DNA of 64,000 nt from Staphylococcus piscifermentans (GCF_900186985.1 NZ_LT906447.1:1302001-1366000); one strand, 5' to 3'. Shown: positions 30,596 through 40,273, counted from the first letter of the stretch. The notes: generated from the sequence alone by a model not told the origin. Made by a program: numbers and translations.

Positions 30596-32017
30596 ATGTT
30601 TAACCAAGACGATTTCGGTATTCGACCTCAAGATCCGTTTAATGTAATACAATCTGAAAAATTATCAGAAGCCCAATTAGAGGTTTTGAACCGTTTGTTT
30701 ACTCCATTAATCGGTACGAGAGCGATTGGTGTCTATCATTACTTATCGCAATTTGCGTATCCTAACAATAATCAAGCAGTCACTCATTATGTCATTATGA
30801 GTGAATTGAAAATTAATCTGGGAGATTTTCGGGAAGAAATGAATCGTTTAGAAGCAATCGGTTTAATTAAAACTTTTGTGAAACATAACAAAGATAATTC
30901 ACATTTTGTATATGAATTAGTACAACCGCCAACTCCTAAACAATTTTTCAATGATCCCATGCTTTCTGTTTACCTTTATAAAGAAGTAGAGAATAAACGG
31001 TACCATCAATTGAAACGTTACTTTGAACATACTCAAATGGATTTAAGTAATTATCAAGAGGTTACGCGTAATTTTACAGATGTTTTCAAAGTTCCTAATC
31101 AAGCTTTCGATAATGTCCAGGAAAATAATATTACTCAAACCGCTTCATACAAAGGAATTAATTTAGATAGAGTGCAATTTGACTTTGAATCGCTCTACCA
31201 ACTATTGAGCAATCACTTTGTCAGTTCAGAAATTGTTGAAGAGCAAGCGAAAGGTCTGATTACACAACTTGCGGTTTTATATGGTATTACACCAGAAGGG
31301 ATGAAAGGGCTTATTTTAAAATCGCTTACTAGCAATCAACGTATCTCTTATGAAGAGCTCCGCAAACAAGCGCGGTCTTTTTATGCCATTGAGCACGAAA
31401 ATCAATTGCCTGCTTTAGAAGCTAAAGCCAATTTGCCTACATCACCTCAACAGCAAGAAGAAGTCATTGAGTTAACGAAAGCGCCACAAACACCGGAGGA
31501 ATATGAAAGCTGGTTTAAATTGATGGATGCCACAAGTCCGATTGATATGCTAACAAGTTGGGCGAAATCTGAACCTACATTGAAACAGAAGTATTTAGTA
31601 GAAGATTTAATAGTGAGAGAACAATTGCCGTTTGGCGTTATCAATATGTTGCTCCAATACGTAATGCTCAATAATGATATGCAATTGCCGAAGACTTATA
31701 TCCAAGAAATCGCTTCTAACTGGAAGAAGAAAGAACTATCTTCAGCTGCTGAAGCGCATGCACATGTAATGGATATGAAAGAAGCTGAAAAACAACGAAA
31801 AGCTAAACAAAAAAATAATCCGCCAAGATTTAAGAATTATGGTCAGCAAATTGCTTCGAAGGAAATTACTCCTGATTGGCTGATTAAAGGAGAACATAAG
31901 AAGAGAAGCGGCAAAAATAAAAGAAAAGCAGATGATGCTGAAGATCAAAGTCTGGCTCAAGATAGAGCGAACTTTCTTAAACATTTAAAAGAAACATGGA
32001 AGGAGGATGACGAATGA
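30596..32017 (+). CDS. dnaB: Replication initiation and membrane attachment protein DnaB
   Basis: Low-GC Gram-positive primosome protein that works with DnaD and DnaI to load the replicative helicase at oriC and at stalled forks; it is not the helicase of the same name in E. coli. The 473 residues contain an N-terminal winged-helix DnaD-like region (about 20-130), a DDBH2-like helical domain (about 300-390, YESWFKLMDATSPIDML) and a lysine-rich tail. The start codon is two bases from the nrdR stop region, and the end overlaps dnaI by four bases. Confidence 0.92.
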   Translation: MFNQDDFGIRPQDPFNVIQSEKLSEAQLEVLNRLFTPLIGTRAIGVYHYLSQFAYPNNNQAVTHYVIMSELKINLGDFREEMNRLEAIGLIKTFVKHNKDNSHFVYELVQPPTPKQFFNDPMLSVYLYKEVENKRYHQLKRYFEHTQMDLSNYQEVTRNFTDVFKVPNQAFDNVQENNITQTASYKGINLDRVQFDFESLYQLLSNHFVSSEIVEEQAKGLITQLAVLYGITPEGMKGLILKSLTSNQRISYEELRKQARSFYAIEHENQLPALEAKANLPTSPQQQEEVIELTKAPQTPEEYESWFKLMDATSPIDMLTSWAKSEPTLKQKYLVEDLIVREQLPFGVINMLLQYVMLNNDMQLPKTYIQEIASNWKKKELSSAAEAHAHVMDMKEAEKQRKAKQKNNPPRFKNYGQQIASKEITPDWLIKGEHKKRSGKNKRKADDAEDQSLAQDRANFLKHLKETWKEDDE

Positions 32018-32937
32018 AACGTTTCAGTAATATAATGCAAACCTCTCCTGATTTTCAGAAACGATTCGAAAAGATTAAAAAAGACGTTATTAATGATCCA
32101 GATGTCAAAAAGTTTTTAGAAAATCATCGAGCTGAATTAACTAATCGAATGATTGATGAAGATTTAAACATCTTGCAAGAATATAAAGATCAGCAGAAGC
32201 ATTATGATGGACATGATTTTGCAGACTGTCCTAACTTTGTGAAAGGCCATGTACCAGAACTTTATATTGAAAACGGACGGATTAAAATCAAATATCTTCC
32301 GTGTCCATGCAAAATCAAACATGATGAGGAACAGCGAGAGGCACATCTCATAACATCTCATCATATGCAGCGAGATACTTTGAATGCTAAATTAAAAGAT
32401 ATTTATATGGACAAGCGTGATAGATTAAATGTTGCAATGGTAGCTGATAAGTTTTGTAAAGATGTTATTGCAGGAAAAGAGAATGTGAAAGGCTTATATC
32501 TATATGGTTCTTTTGGTACGGGGAAATCTTTTATTCTAGGTGCCATTGCCAATCAATTAAAGTCGAAAAAAATACCTTCAACCATTGTTTATCTTCCTGA
32601 ATTTATTCGTACTTTAAAAAATGGATTCAAAGATGGTTCATTTGAAAAGAAATTACAACGTATCAGAGAAGCGAATATATTGATGCTGGATGATATTGGT
32701 GCAGAAGAAGTAACGCCATGGGTGAGAGATGAGGTTATCGGGCCATTACTTCACTATCGTATGGTGCATGAACTCCCGACGCTGTTCAGCTCAAATTTAG
32801 ATTTTGATGAACTTGAACACCATCTTTCTATCACACGTAATGGTGCAGAAAAAACAAAAGCTGCTAGAATAATGGAACGCATTAAATCTTTAGCAGCGCC
32901 GTATGAACTTGTCGGCGAGAATTACCGTGACGATTGA
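32014..32937 (+). CDS. dnaI: Helicase loader DnaI
   Basis: AAA+ ATPase that loads the replicative helicase. In 307 residues the N-terminal part holds the Cys/His cluster (CPNFVKGH, PCPCKIKHDEE) that binds zinc and helicase. Walker A is GSFGTGKS at 165-172, Walker B LMLDDIGAE, and the C-terminal arginine-finger region follows. ATG overlaps the dnaB stop (ATGA) and GGAGGATGACG serves as ribosome binding site. The thrS promoter -35 overlaps its stop codon. Confidence 0.94.
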   Translation: MKRFSNIMQTSPDFQKRFEKIKKDVINDPDVKKFLENHRAELTNRMIDEDLNILQEYKDQQKHYDGHDFADCPNFVKGHVPELYIENGRIKIKYLPCPCKIKHDEEQREAHLITSHHMQRDTLNAKLKDIYMDKRDRLNVAMVADKFCKDVIAGKENVKGLYLYGSFGTGKSFILGAIANQLKSKKIPSTIVYLPEFIRTLKNGFKDGSFEKKLQRIREANILMLDDIGAEEVTPWVRDEVIGPLLHYRMVHELPTLFSSNLDFDELEHHLSITRNGAEKTKAARIMERIKSLAAPYELVGENYRDD

Positions 32938-32961
32938 AATTTTGAAAAAATGAGTTATAAT
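32934..32961 (+). promoter_or_regulatory. thrS promoter
   Basis: TTGAAA (32934-32939), 16 bases, TATAAT (32956-32961). The -35 overlaps the dnaI stop codon. Confidence 0.75.
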
Positions 32962-32987
32962 AGAATTAAATCTGAATTAACGTAAAC

Positions 32988-33221
32988 AAATCGAGGATAA
33001 GATGAATTGTTTCCTGATACACAGAAAACTGTTAGTGATGAGAATACAGTTATCATAGCAATTGATTACTCCCTCGTTGATATCGATATTCGTAATGAAT
33101 ATCCGGCTCAAGACCGTTATCTTATGCAGAGATAGATAAAGACATGCGGGAATCATGTTTTTATCTGAACTAGGGTGGTATCGCGATAACCTCGTCCCTT
33201 TATTGGGAGGAGGTTTTTTTG
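32988..33221 (+). ncRNA. T-box leader of thrS
   Basis: tRNA-sensing leader. The Stem I base ATCGAGG pairs with CCTCGTTGAT (about 32989-33080), and the specifier loop on its 3' side reads ATTACTCC, giving ACT, a threonine codon. The conserved T-box AGGGTGGTATCGCG is at 33172-33185. The terminator ACCTCGTCCC / GGGAGGAGGT with TTTTTTT is at 33189-33221. Uncharged tRNA-Thr would pair with the T-box and allow read-through. Confidence 0.93.
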
Positions 33222-33259
33222 TTTTTACGTAGAGGATTATATATTGGAGGCGTTTATGA

Positions 33260-35203
33260 ATGGATAAAATCAATATTACTTTCCCAGACGGAAACAGTAC
33301 AGAGTTTGATAAAGGTATTACTACTGAGGAAATTGCTCAGTCTATCAGCCCAGGACTTCGTAAAAAAGCAGTGGCTGGTAAATTCAACGACAAAATGGTG
33401 GATTTGACTCGTCCATTAGAAGAAGATGGATCAATTGAAATTGTAACTCCAGGAAGTGACGAAGCTTTAGAAGTTTTACGTCATTCTACTGCCCACTTAA
33501 TGGCACAAGCATTAAAACGTTTGTATGGAGATGTGAAATTCGGAGTAGGACCAGTAATTGACGGAGGCTTCTATTATGATTTCGATACAGATGTCAAAAT
33601 CTCTTCAGATGATTTTCCTGAAATTGAAAAAACAATGAAACAAATTGTGAATGAAAATTATAAAATTGAACGTAAAGTAGTGAGTCGTGAAGAAGCAAAA
33701 GAATTCTTTAAAGACGATCCTTATAAATTGGAATTAATAGATGCAATTCCAGAAGACGAATCAGTAACATTATACACACAAGGCGAATTTACTGATTTAT
33801 GCCGCGGGGTCCATGTTCCATCTACTTCTAAAATTAAAGAATTCAAATTATTATCAACTGCAGGTGCTTACTGGAGAGGCGACAGCAACAATAAAATGCT
33901 ACAACGTATTTATGGTACTGCTTTCTTCGATAAAAAAGATTTAAAAGCACACTTGAAAATGTTGGAAGAACGTAAAGAACGCGATCATCGTAAAATCGGT
34001 AAAGAATTAGACTTGTTTATGAATAGTCAACTTGTAGGTGCAGGGTTGCCATTATGGTTGCCGAATGGTGCCACAATCCGTCGTGAAATCGAACGCTATA
34101 TTGTAGATAAAGAAGTGGCATTAGGTTACGACCATGTATATACTCCAGTATTGGCTAATGTTGACCTTTATAGAACTTCTGGACACTGGGAACATTATCA
34201 AGACGACATGTTCCCGCCAATGAAATTGGATGAAACAGAAGAAATGGTCTTGAGACCAATGAACTGTCCACATCACATGATGATTTATAAAAATAAACCA
34301 CATTCATACAGAGAATTACCAATCCGAATTGCAGAATTAGGTACAATGCATCGTTATGAAGCCAGTGGTGCTGTATCAGGCTTACAACGTGTGCGCGGTA
34401 TGACTTTAAATGACTCTCATATCTTTGTGAGACCTGATCAAATCAAAGAAGAATTCAAGCGAGTTGTTGAATTAATTCTTGATGTATATGAAGACTTCGG
34501 ATTTAAAAATTACAGCTTCCGATTAAGCTATCGTGATCCTGAAGACAAAGCAAAATACTTTGACGATGACGAAATGTGGGAAAAAGCAGAAGCGATGTTG
34601 AAAGAAGCGGTCGATGAAATGGGCTTGCCATATGAAGAAGCGATTGGTGAAGCGGCATTCTATGGCCCTAAATTGGATGTCCAAGTTAAAACAGCAATGG
34701 GTAAAGAAGAAACATTATCAACAGCGCAACTTGATTTCTTATTGCCTGAAAGATTTGAACTTGCTTATATCGGTAAAGATGGTGAAGAACATCGTCCTGT
34801 AGTCATTCACCGTGGTGTGGTTTCAACAATGGAACGTTTTGTTGCCTTCTTAACTGAAGAAACAAAAGGGGCATTCCCAACTTGGTTAGCACCAAAACAA
34901 GTTGAAATTATTCCGGTAAACGTTGATTTACATTACGACTATGCAAGACAAATTCAAGATGAATTGAAATCTCAAGGCGTACGTGTGGAAATCGATGATC
35001 GTAATGAAAAAATGGGATATAAAATTCGTGAAGCACAAATGCATAAAATTCCTTATCAACTTGTAATTGGTGATAAAGAGATTGAAAATAATGAAGTAAA
35101 CGTTAGAAAATACGGTTCTAAAGATCAAGAAACTGTAGAAAAAGATGAATTTATTTGGAATTTAGTTGATGAAATTCGTTTAAAAAAACAAAGACAACAA
35201 TAA
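33260..35203 (+). CDS. thrS: Threonyl-tRNA synthetase
   Basis: Class II aminoacyl-tRNA synthetase, 647 residues. Order: TGS domain (1-63), editing domain with HSTAHLMA and the distal Cys of DLCRGVH, catalytic core with the zinc Cys of RPMNCPHH and motif 2 ([17 protein letters not shown]), and a C-terminal anticodon-binding domain (about 540-640). ATG lies nine bases after GGAGG. Control by the T-box upstream. Confidence 0.97.
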   Translation: MDKINITFPDGNSTEFDKGITTEEIAQSISPGLRKKAVAGKFNDKMVDLTRPLEEDGSIEIVTPGSDEALEVLRHSTAHLMAQALKRLYGDVKFGVGPVIDGGFYYDFDTDVKISSDDFPEIEKTMKQIVNENYKIERKVVSREEAKEFFKDDPYKLELIDAIPEDESVTLYTQGEFTDLCRGVHVPSTSKIKEFKLLSTAGAYWRGDSNNKMLQRIYGTAFFDKKDLKAHLKMLEERKERDHRKIGKELDLFMNSQLVGAGLPLWLPNGATIRREIERYIVDKEVALGYDHVYTPVLANVDLYRTSGHWEHYQDDMFPPMKLDETEEMVLRPMNCPHHMMIYKNKPHSYRELPIRIAELGTMHRYEASGAVSGLQRVRGMTLNDSHIFVRPDQIKEEFKRVVELILDVYEDFGFKNYSFRLSYRDPEDKAKYFDDDEMWEKAEAMLKEAVDEMGLPYEEAIGEAAFYGPKLDVQVKTAMGKEETLSTAQLDFLLPERFELAYIGKDGEEHRPVVIHRGVVSTMERFVAFLTEETKGAFPTWLAPKQVEIIPVNVDLHYDYARQIQDELKSQGVRVEIDDRNEKMGYKIREAQMHKIPYQLVIGDKEIENNEVNVRKYGSKDQETVEKDEFIWNLVDEIRLKKQRQQ

Positions 35204-35207
35204 GACC

Positions 35208-35236
35208 TTGAAATAACTGAGGTATTAAGGTATATT
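35208..35236 (+). promoter_or_regulatory. lysP promoter
   Basis: TTGAAA (35208-35213), 17 bases, TATATT (35231-35236), immediately after the thrS stop. Transcription would begin about 25 bases before the riboswitch. Confidence 0.6.
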
Positions 35237-35268
35237 ACAATGTAGTTGAATAAATATTAAAAAAAGTG

Positions 35269-35490
35269 TTAGAGGTTGCATCTTTGATGAGTAACTTATC
35301 AGAAGCTGTGTGGAGCGTAGGTTGAATGAGTCAAAGGCAAAGATGCCGAAATATATAATAACCATAACTATTGTATATTGGGACAGTTTTCGAATAGAAA
35401 CTGGACTGTCACAAAATGTGATGTGCTACCGTATATTTATAAAGTCAAACAATGGTTGCATATCTAGGAATTGCAATCATTGTTTTTTTA
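35269..35490 (+). ncRNA. Lysine riboswitch (L box) of lysP
   Basis: Conserved L-box blocks in order: AGAGGTTGCATC, GATGAGTAA, GTCAAAGGCAAAGATGCCGAA, TTGGGACAGT and ACTGTCAC (to about 35425). A terminator follows: AACAATGGTTGCA pairs with TGCAATCATTGTT before TTTTTT (35448-35490). Binding of lysine should favour the terminator and shut off the importer gene. Confidence 0.9.
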
Positions 35491-35528
35491 TTTTTTGCAA
35501 GCCTCTAATCCTAGGAAAGGAAACGTTT

Positions 35529-37016
35529 ATGGAAAATAAAACTAGTCAAGATGCAGGCATTCAAAGAGGCCTGAAAGATCGCCATATTTCCATGATTGCG
35601 ATTGGCGGATGTATCGGAACAGGTTTATTTATGACATCTGGCGGTGCAATTCATGATGCAGGGCCGTTAGGGGCTTTACTTGCATACTCAATTATTGGCA
35701 TCATGGTATTCTTCTTAATGACATCACTTGGAGAAATGGCCACTTATTTGCCGGTTTCAGGTTCGTTCAGTACTTATGCGACACGCTTTGTCGATCCATC
35801 GCTTGGATTTGCATTAGGATGGAATTACTGGTTTAACTGGGTCATCACTGTAGCGGCAGACGTTACAATTGCTGCACAAGTGATTCAGTATTGGGAACCA
35901 ATGAAAATAATGCCGGCTTGGGGCTGGAGCGTACTATTTATTATCATTATTTTTGCTTTGAACTCGTTATCAGTTAGAGTTTACGGTGAAAGTGAGTATT
36001 GGTTTGCGCTTATTAAAGTGGTAACTGTTATTATCTTTATCATTATCGGCTTGTTAACTATTTTCGGTATTATGGGCGGTAAATTTATCGGATTTGAAGT
36101 CTTTACATCTGGTGATGGCCCAATTCTTGGAGGTAGTTTAGGTGGAAGCTTATTATCTATATTAGGTGTATTCTTAATTGCTGGATTCTCGTTCCAAGGT
36201 ACTGAATTAATCGGTATTACTGCAGGAGAGTCTGAGAACCCTGAAAGAGCCGTACCGAAAGCGATTAAACAAGTGTTTTGGAGAATTTTGTTATTCTATA
36301 TCTTAGCTATTTTCATTATTGGTATGTTAATTCCATACTCAAGCTCAGCACTTATGGGTGGTGGAGATAGCATTGCTACTTCACCATTTACATTAGTTTT
36401 CAAAAATGCAGGATTGGCATTTGCAGCATCATTTATGAATGCCGTTATCTTAACATCCGTATTATCGGCTGGTAACTCAGGAATGTATGCTTCTACAAGA
36501 ATGTTATATTCAATGAGTAAAGACAAACTTGCATCGAAAGCCTTCGGTAAAACGTCTAATAGCGGGGTGCCTTATATCTCACTATTCGCTACAGGACTTG
36601 TAGTAGTACTTATTTTCCTAGTGCAAAAATTAAGTGGAGATGCCTATGAATATATTGTAGCAGCAAGTGGTATGACAGGCTTTATCGCATGGGTCGGAAT
36701 TGCAGTAAGTCATTATCGTTTCCGTCGTGCATTTAATGTACAGCAGCACAGTAAATACGAATTGAAATACAAAGCAAAATGGTTCCCATTCGGTCCGATT
36801 TTTGCAGGCATATTATGTGTTATCGTAATCATTGGACAAGATGTTGATTTCATTAAAACAGGTGATTTTGATCCAAATAGATTCATTATCACTTATATGG
36901 GAATTCCTGTATTCTTAGCATTCTTTATTTATCACAAACTAAGATATAAAACTAAAAAAATCCCATTAAAAGATGTGGATTTACGTCAAGATGTGGATAT
37001 GAGCCAATTCAAATAA
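35529..37016 (+). CDS. lysP: Lysine-specific permease LysP
   Basis: APC-superfamily cation-coupled amino acid importer with about 12 membrane segments, 495 residues. The family start RHISMIAIGGCIGTGLFM follows a short hydrophilic N-terminus. FQGTELIGITAGESENP and SAGNSGMYASTRMLY are typical. The start at 35529 (MENKTSQDAG) follows GGAAAGG; the open frame extends back through the riboswitch and terminator, which cannot be coding. The lysine riboswitch directly upstream supports lysine as substrate. Confidence 0.94.
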   Translation: MENKTSQDAGIQRGLKDRHISMIAIGGCIGTGLFMTSGGAIHDAGPLGALLAYSIIGIMVFFLMTSLGEMATYLPVSGSFSTYATRFVDPSLGFALGWNYWFNWVITVAADVTIAAQVIQYWEPMKIMPAWGWSVLFIIIIFALNSLSVRVYGESEYWFALIKVVTVIIFIIIGLLTIFGIMGGKFIGFEVFTSGDGPILGGSLGGSLLSILGVFLIAGFSFQGTELIGITAGESENPERAVPKAIKQVFWRILLFYILAIFIIGMLIPYSSSALMGGGDSIATSPFTLVFKNAGLAFAASFMNAVILTSVLSAGNSGMYASTRMLYSMSKDKLASKAFGKTSNSGVPYISLFATGLVVVLIFLVQKLSGDAYEYIVAASGMTGFIAWVGIAVSHYRFRRAFNVQQHSKYELKYKAKWFPFGPIFAGILCVIVIIGQDVDFIKTGDFDPNRFIITYMGIPVFLAFFIYHKLRYKTKKIPLKDVDLRQDVDMSQFK

Positions 37017-37031
37017 AAAATAAAATAATGA

Positions 37032-37060
37032 TTGACTTTGAGTAATAGAGTTGATATGAT
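37032..37060 (+). promoter_or_regulatory. infC operon promoter
   Basis: TTGACT (37032-37037), 17 bases, TATGAT (37055-37060), close to consensus and just after lysP. Confidence 0.75.
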
Positions 37061-37069
37061 TATATACGT

Positions 37070-37213
37070 TGAATACGAAACGAACCAAGTAGAAGCTTCC
37101 CGCTTCTCACCTGTAGCGACGCATTGAAGCTGTTGGCAGGTCCAATACAACGTGATAATCTTATCATGTTGAGTAATGGAAAAAGAGCGGGCACTTCTGT
37201 GTCCGCTCTTTTT
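37070..37213 (+). ncRNA. L20 ribosomal protein leader
   Basis: Structured leader of the infC-rpmI-rplT operon of Firmicutes, containing the conserved AAGCTTCCCGCTTCTCACC and GTAGCGACGC blocks (37092-37125). It ends in the terminator AAAGAGCGGGCAC / GTGTCCGCTCTTT with TTTTT (37181-37213). In B. subtilis L20 binds the leader and promotes termination; the same is inferred here. Confidence 0.88.
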
Positions 37214-37251
37214 ACTTGGGATATTTCGTAAATATAACGGAGGTGTTAACC

Positions 37252-37770
37252 ATAGCAAAGGATCAAACGCAAGTTAACGAAAGAATTCGCGCAAGAGAAA
37301 TTCGTGTCATTGGTCAAGACGGTGAACAAATCGGTGTAAAACAAAAACGTGAAGCATTAGAAATGGCTGAACGTGTAGGTTTAGATTTAGTAGTTGTCGC
37401 GCCAAATGCTAAACCTCCTGTTGCTCGTATTATGGATTACGGCAAATATAAATTCGAGCAACAGAAAAAAGAAAAAGAAATGAAAAAGAAACAGAAAGTT
37501 ATCAATGTTAAAGAAATTCGTTTAAGCCCAACAATTGAGGAACATGATTTCCAAACTAAGTTGAAAAATGGACGTAAATTCTTGAGCAAAGGTGATAAAT
37601 GTAAAGTTTCAATTCGTTTCCGTGGACGCGCCATTACACATAAGGAAATTGGTCAACGTGTATTAGAAAAATTTGCTGACGAATGCAAAGATATCGCTAC
37701 AGTTGAGCAACGCCCTAAAATGGAAGGTCGTCAAATGTTTATCATGCTTGCACCAACAGCAGAAAAATAA
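37252..37770 (+). CDS. infC: Translation initiation factor IF-3, AUA start
   Basis: Binds the 30S subunit and checks initiator tRNA and start codon, 172 residues. N-domain (1-75, [19 protein letters not shown]-type region), a lysine-rich linker ([11 protein letters not shown]) and C-domain ([15 protein letters not shown]). The proposed start is ATA at 37252: it lies eight bases after GGAGG and directly before the conserved [13 protein letters not shown]. No ATG, GTG or TTG has acceptable spacing; the GTG at 37243 overlaps the ribosome binding site and the TTG at 37216 would make an unusual extension. Non-canonical starts are typical of infC. Confidence 0.93.
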   Translation: MAKDQTQVNERIRAREIRVIGQDGEQIGVKQKREALEMAERVGLDLVVVAPNAKPPVARIMDYGKYKFEQQKKEKEMKKKQKVINVKEIRLSPTIEEHDFQTKLKNGRKFLSKGDKCKVSIRFRGRAITHKEIGQRVLEKFADECKDIATVEQRPKMEGRQMFIMLAPTAEK

Positions 37771-37800
37771 CTTTTTAAAATTTATAGGAGGAATTTCATT

Positions 37801-38001
37801 ATGCCTAAAATGAAAACACACCGCGGAGCAGCTAAACGTGTTAAAAGAACTGCTTCAGGTAAATTAAAACGTTCAAGAGCTTTCACATCTCACTTATTCG
37901 CTAACAAAAGCACTAAACAAAAACGTAAATTACGTAAAGCTAGCTTAGTATCTAAAAGTGATATGAAACGCGTAAAACAATTATTAGCTTACAAAAAATA
38001 A
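37801..38001 (+). CDS. rpmI: 50S ribosomal protein L35
   Basis: 66-residue very basic protein of the large subunit, starting [31 protein letters not shown] precedes ATG. Second gene of infC-rpmI-rplT, 30 bases after infC. Confidence 0.97.
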   Translation: MPKMKTHRGAAKRVKRTASGKLKRSRAFTSHLFANKSTKQKRKLRKASLVSKSDMKRVKQLLAYKK

Positions 38002-38024
38002 TTGATCGTATAGATAACAAAATC

Positions 38025-38061
38025 AGTGAACAACAGCTTTGAATCAAAGGTTGCCATCACT
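38025..38061 (+). other. Structured hairpin in the rpmI-rplT spacer
   Basis: Three consecutive helices in register: AGTGA / TCACT, CAAC / GTTG, CTTTG / CAAAG around AAT. No T-run follows, so it is not a terminator. It lies within a spacer of 111 bases, unusually long for this operon, and could be an L20 contact site or RNA processing site. Confidence 0.5.
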
Positions 38062-38112
38062 CAAAACGACTAAAATATAAGTGTTATAAACATAACCAAG
38101 GAGGAATTTAAT

Positions 38113-38469
38113 ATGCCACGTGTTAAAGGTGGAACAGTAACAAGAGCACGTCGTAAAAAAGTAATCAAATTAGCAAAAGGTTACTTCGGCGCTAAACGTA
38201 CTTTATATAAAACAGCAAAACAACAAGTAATGAAATCAGGTCAATACGCATTCCGTGACCGCCGTCAAAGAAAACGTGATTTCCGTAAATTATGGATTAC
38301 TCGTATCAATGCAGCAGCTCGTAACCACGGTATGAGCTACTCTAAATTGATGAACGGCTTAAAACAAGCTGACATCGATATCAACCGTAAAATGCTTTCT
38401 GAAATTGCTATTTCAGATGACAAAGCTTTCGGTGAATTAGTAGAAAAAGCAAAAGCTGCTTTAAAATAA
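38113..38469 (+). CDS. rplT: 50S ribosomal protein L20
   Basis: 118-residue early-assembly protein of the large subunit and, in Gram-positives, repressor of its own operon through the leader RNA. Starts [20 protein letters not shown] with the usual long basic helix, and the globular part begins near 60. AAGGAGGAATTTAAT precedes ATG. Confidence 0.97.
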   Translation: MPRVKGGTVTRARRKKVIKLAKGYFGAKRTLYKTAKQQVMKSGQYAFRDRRQRKRDFRKLWITRINAAARNHGMSYSKLMNGLKQADIDINRKMLSEIAISDDKAFGELVEKAKAALK

Positions 38470-38480
38470 GCTTATTTTAA

Positions 38481-38524
38481 AATACTCAATCATTGATAGA
38501 AATTCGATGATTGAGTATTTTTTA
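38481..38524 (+). terminator. Terminator of infC-rpmI-rplT
   Basis: AATACTCAATCAT pairs with ATGATTGAGTATT, followed by TTTTTAT. Confidence 0.92.
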
Positions 38525-38611
38525 TATGATAATAGAGTTCATCTTTACGGGTTTTTGAAATTTTTGATAAAATACAAACAAGTACATAACAAAAACTTAA
38601 AGGAGATTAAG

Positions 38612-39223
38612 ATGTCTAAATTCGATGAAAAAATTATAGTAGTACCTAGAGAAGTTGTTTTTAATAATGAGAAGAATGCTTTTAATGGATTCTTACCTAA
38701 AAATGATCCGATGGGTGAAAAAATCTTTGATACGTTAGATCAATATGAAGTTAAACGACGTGGAGATATGGAAGAAGATCCAAATTATAAACAGTTGATT
38801 TCCTACTGCCTATTAGAAAACGAAAAAGGTGAAACTTTAGTATATGAGCGACTTTCTGGCGGTGGCGAAGAACGTTTGCATGGTCAATCATCAATTGGCG
38901 TCGGCGGACATATGAATGATGTCATGGATGCTCAAAATGTTAATGAAGTATTGCGCGTCAATGCTCAAAGAGAATTAGAAGAAGAAATCGGGTTAAGTCC
39001 GAGCAAAACTCAAAACATGGAATACCTTGGATTTATTAACGATGATACTAACGAAGTAGGAGAAGTACATTTAGGTATTGTGTTCAAAATAAGAGTGGAT
39101 ACTCAAAATGTAGAAGTAAAAGAGACAGATACACTTAAAATTAACTGGATGCACCAAGGACGTATTGAAAATTACGATGACTTTGAAACGTGGAGTGCTT
39201 TAATACTGAAAGCATTTAATTAA
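38612..39223 (+). CDS. Nudix hydrolase family protein
   Basis: 203-residue protein between rplT and the tig locus, a position also held in S. aureus. The Nudix helix REL-EEEIGL and the Glu eight positions before it are present. However, twelve residues instead of five separate the Gly of VGGH from that Glu, so the box is expanded by seven. Substrate unknown. The start at 38612 (MSKFDEKIIVVPREVVF) follows AAAGGAGATTAAG; the upstream part of the frame runs through the rplT terminator and is not coding. Followed after 15 bases by a TPR-like gene. Confidence 0.8.
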   Translation: MSKFDEKIIVVPREVVFNNEKNAFNGFLPKNDPMGEKIFDTLDQYEVKRRGDMEEDPNYKQLISYCLLENEKGETLVYERLSGGGEERLHGQSSIGVGGHMNDVMDAQNVNEVLRVNAQRELEEEIGLSPSKTQNMEYLGFINDDTNEVGEVHLGIVFKIRVDTQNVEVKETDTLKINWMHQGRIENYDDFETWSALILKAFN

Positions 39224-39238
39224 AAGTAGGTGTAATAA

Positions 39239-40180
39239 ATGTCAGATATCATTCCGTTTCCGCAAAACAAAGAAAAATTAATAAAAGATATTAAAACACA
39301 TTTTGAACAAGAAAAATATGAACCAATGTATGATACTTTCATGAAATATGAAAAGGAATTTGAATTAACAACTGAACTTGCATTATTAAAATGTGAAATG
39401 CTGTTGCGAATGGAACAATATTTGGAGCTGAGAGAAGAAGCAATTGTGCTATTAAAACAAGGCTTTGACGCTTACAATCAATTGATGGTTTATTATATAA
39501 CAAGTTTACATGGTTTAGGACAGTATTATGAGTGCATAGAAGTATTTAATCAGATTATTGAACAAGTTGAAGATCATAATATTCGGATGCAATTGTATCC
39601 CATTAAAGAAGATGCGCAAATGCAGTTAAATGAAAACAAGAAACATTATATTGCTAGAATACAGCAATTTACCGAATTAAATGTAAATCAACAATTATAT
39701 TTGATTTTTGATTTAATGCATGAAGGACAGTACGGATTCATAGATACATTTGCAGAATTACTATCCAGCCACAACTTTCATTCTAATGTGCAAACCATTA
39801 TATTAGAGTATCTCAAAAAAGGACAATACGAGAAAAAAGTTGACTTTAGTAAATATGAGACTGATTTCAGTGCTTATCCAGCTAGACTGCCAGGGCTTGA
39901 GTACGCTTCTTTCACGCAACACGTGATACCTAAAGTATTAGAAAGATTCGAAGATAACTATGGCGACCAATTAAGAAGTGAAATTTCTCAAATGCTCCAA
40001 AGTTTTGCAATTGCACTATATCCATTAGAGATAGAAGAAGTAGCAACCGTAAACGTATGGGTAAATACATTTTATCATTACATTGAGCAAATGCTGAATT
40101 TATCGTTTGCATCTGTTGAAAATTTAAATCAAGATGTCTATGCATGGATTTCGAAAGTAGAAAAGAATATTAAGCAATAA
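39239..40180 (+). CDS. TPR-like hypothetical protein
   Basis: 313-residue soluble, acidic protein without signal peptide or membrane segment. Repeated helical pairs such as ELALLKCEMLLRMEQYLEL and LMVYYITSLHGLGQYYECI (about 35-110) look like tetratricopeptide repeats, which usually mediate protein contacts. The C-terminal half is helical with no motif I recognise. AGTAGGTG precedes ATG. It is probably co-transcribed with the Nudix gene, and orthologues sit here in other staphylococci. No function is claimed. Confidence 0.75.
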   Translation: MSDIIPFPQNKEKLIKDIKTHFEQEKYEPMYDTFMKYEKEFELTTELALLKCEMLLRMEQYLELREEAIVLLKQGFDAYNQLMVYYITSLHGLGQYYECIEVFNQIIEQVEDHNIRMQLYPIKEDAQMQLNENKKHYIARIQQFTELNVNQQLYLIFDLMHEGQYGFIDTFAELLSSHNFHSNVQTIILEYLKKGQYEKKVDFSKYETDFSAYPARLPGLEYASFTQHVIPKVLERFEDNYGDQLRSEISQMLQSFAIALYPLEIEEVATVNVWVNTFYHYIEQMLNLSFASVENLNQDVYAWISKVEKNIKQ

Positions 40181-40244
40181 ATAGGGTACTAAATTAATAT
40201 TGTATCGTAAGTTTAATCGTGCTTGAACACCTTAAACACAACGT

Positions 40245-40273
40245 TTGTAACCATATTATACGTATGCTATAAT
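40245..40273 (+). promoter_or_regulatory. tig promoter
   Basis: TTGTAA (40245-40250), 17 bases, TATAAT (40268-40273) with TGC before the -10, so it also has an extended -10. Confidence 0.8.

Noticed and set aside
35310-35528. N-terminal extension of lysP
   Set aside because: The stretch is the lysine riboswitch and its terminator; a start with a good ribosome binding site lies at 35529.
37216-37251. TTG-started extension of infC
   Set aside because: The extension [12 protein letters not shown] is translated from the ribosome binding site itself and is absent from IF3 proteins I know.
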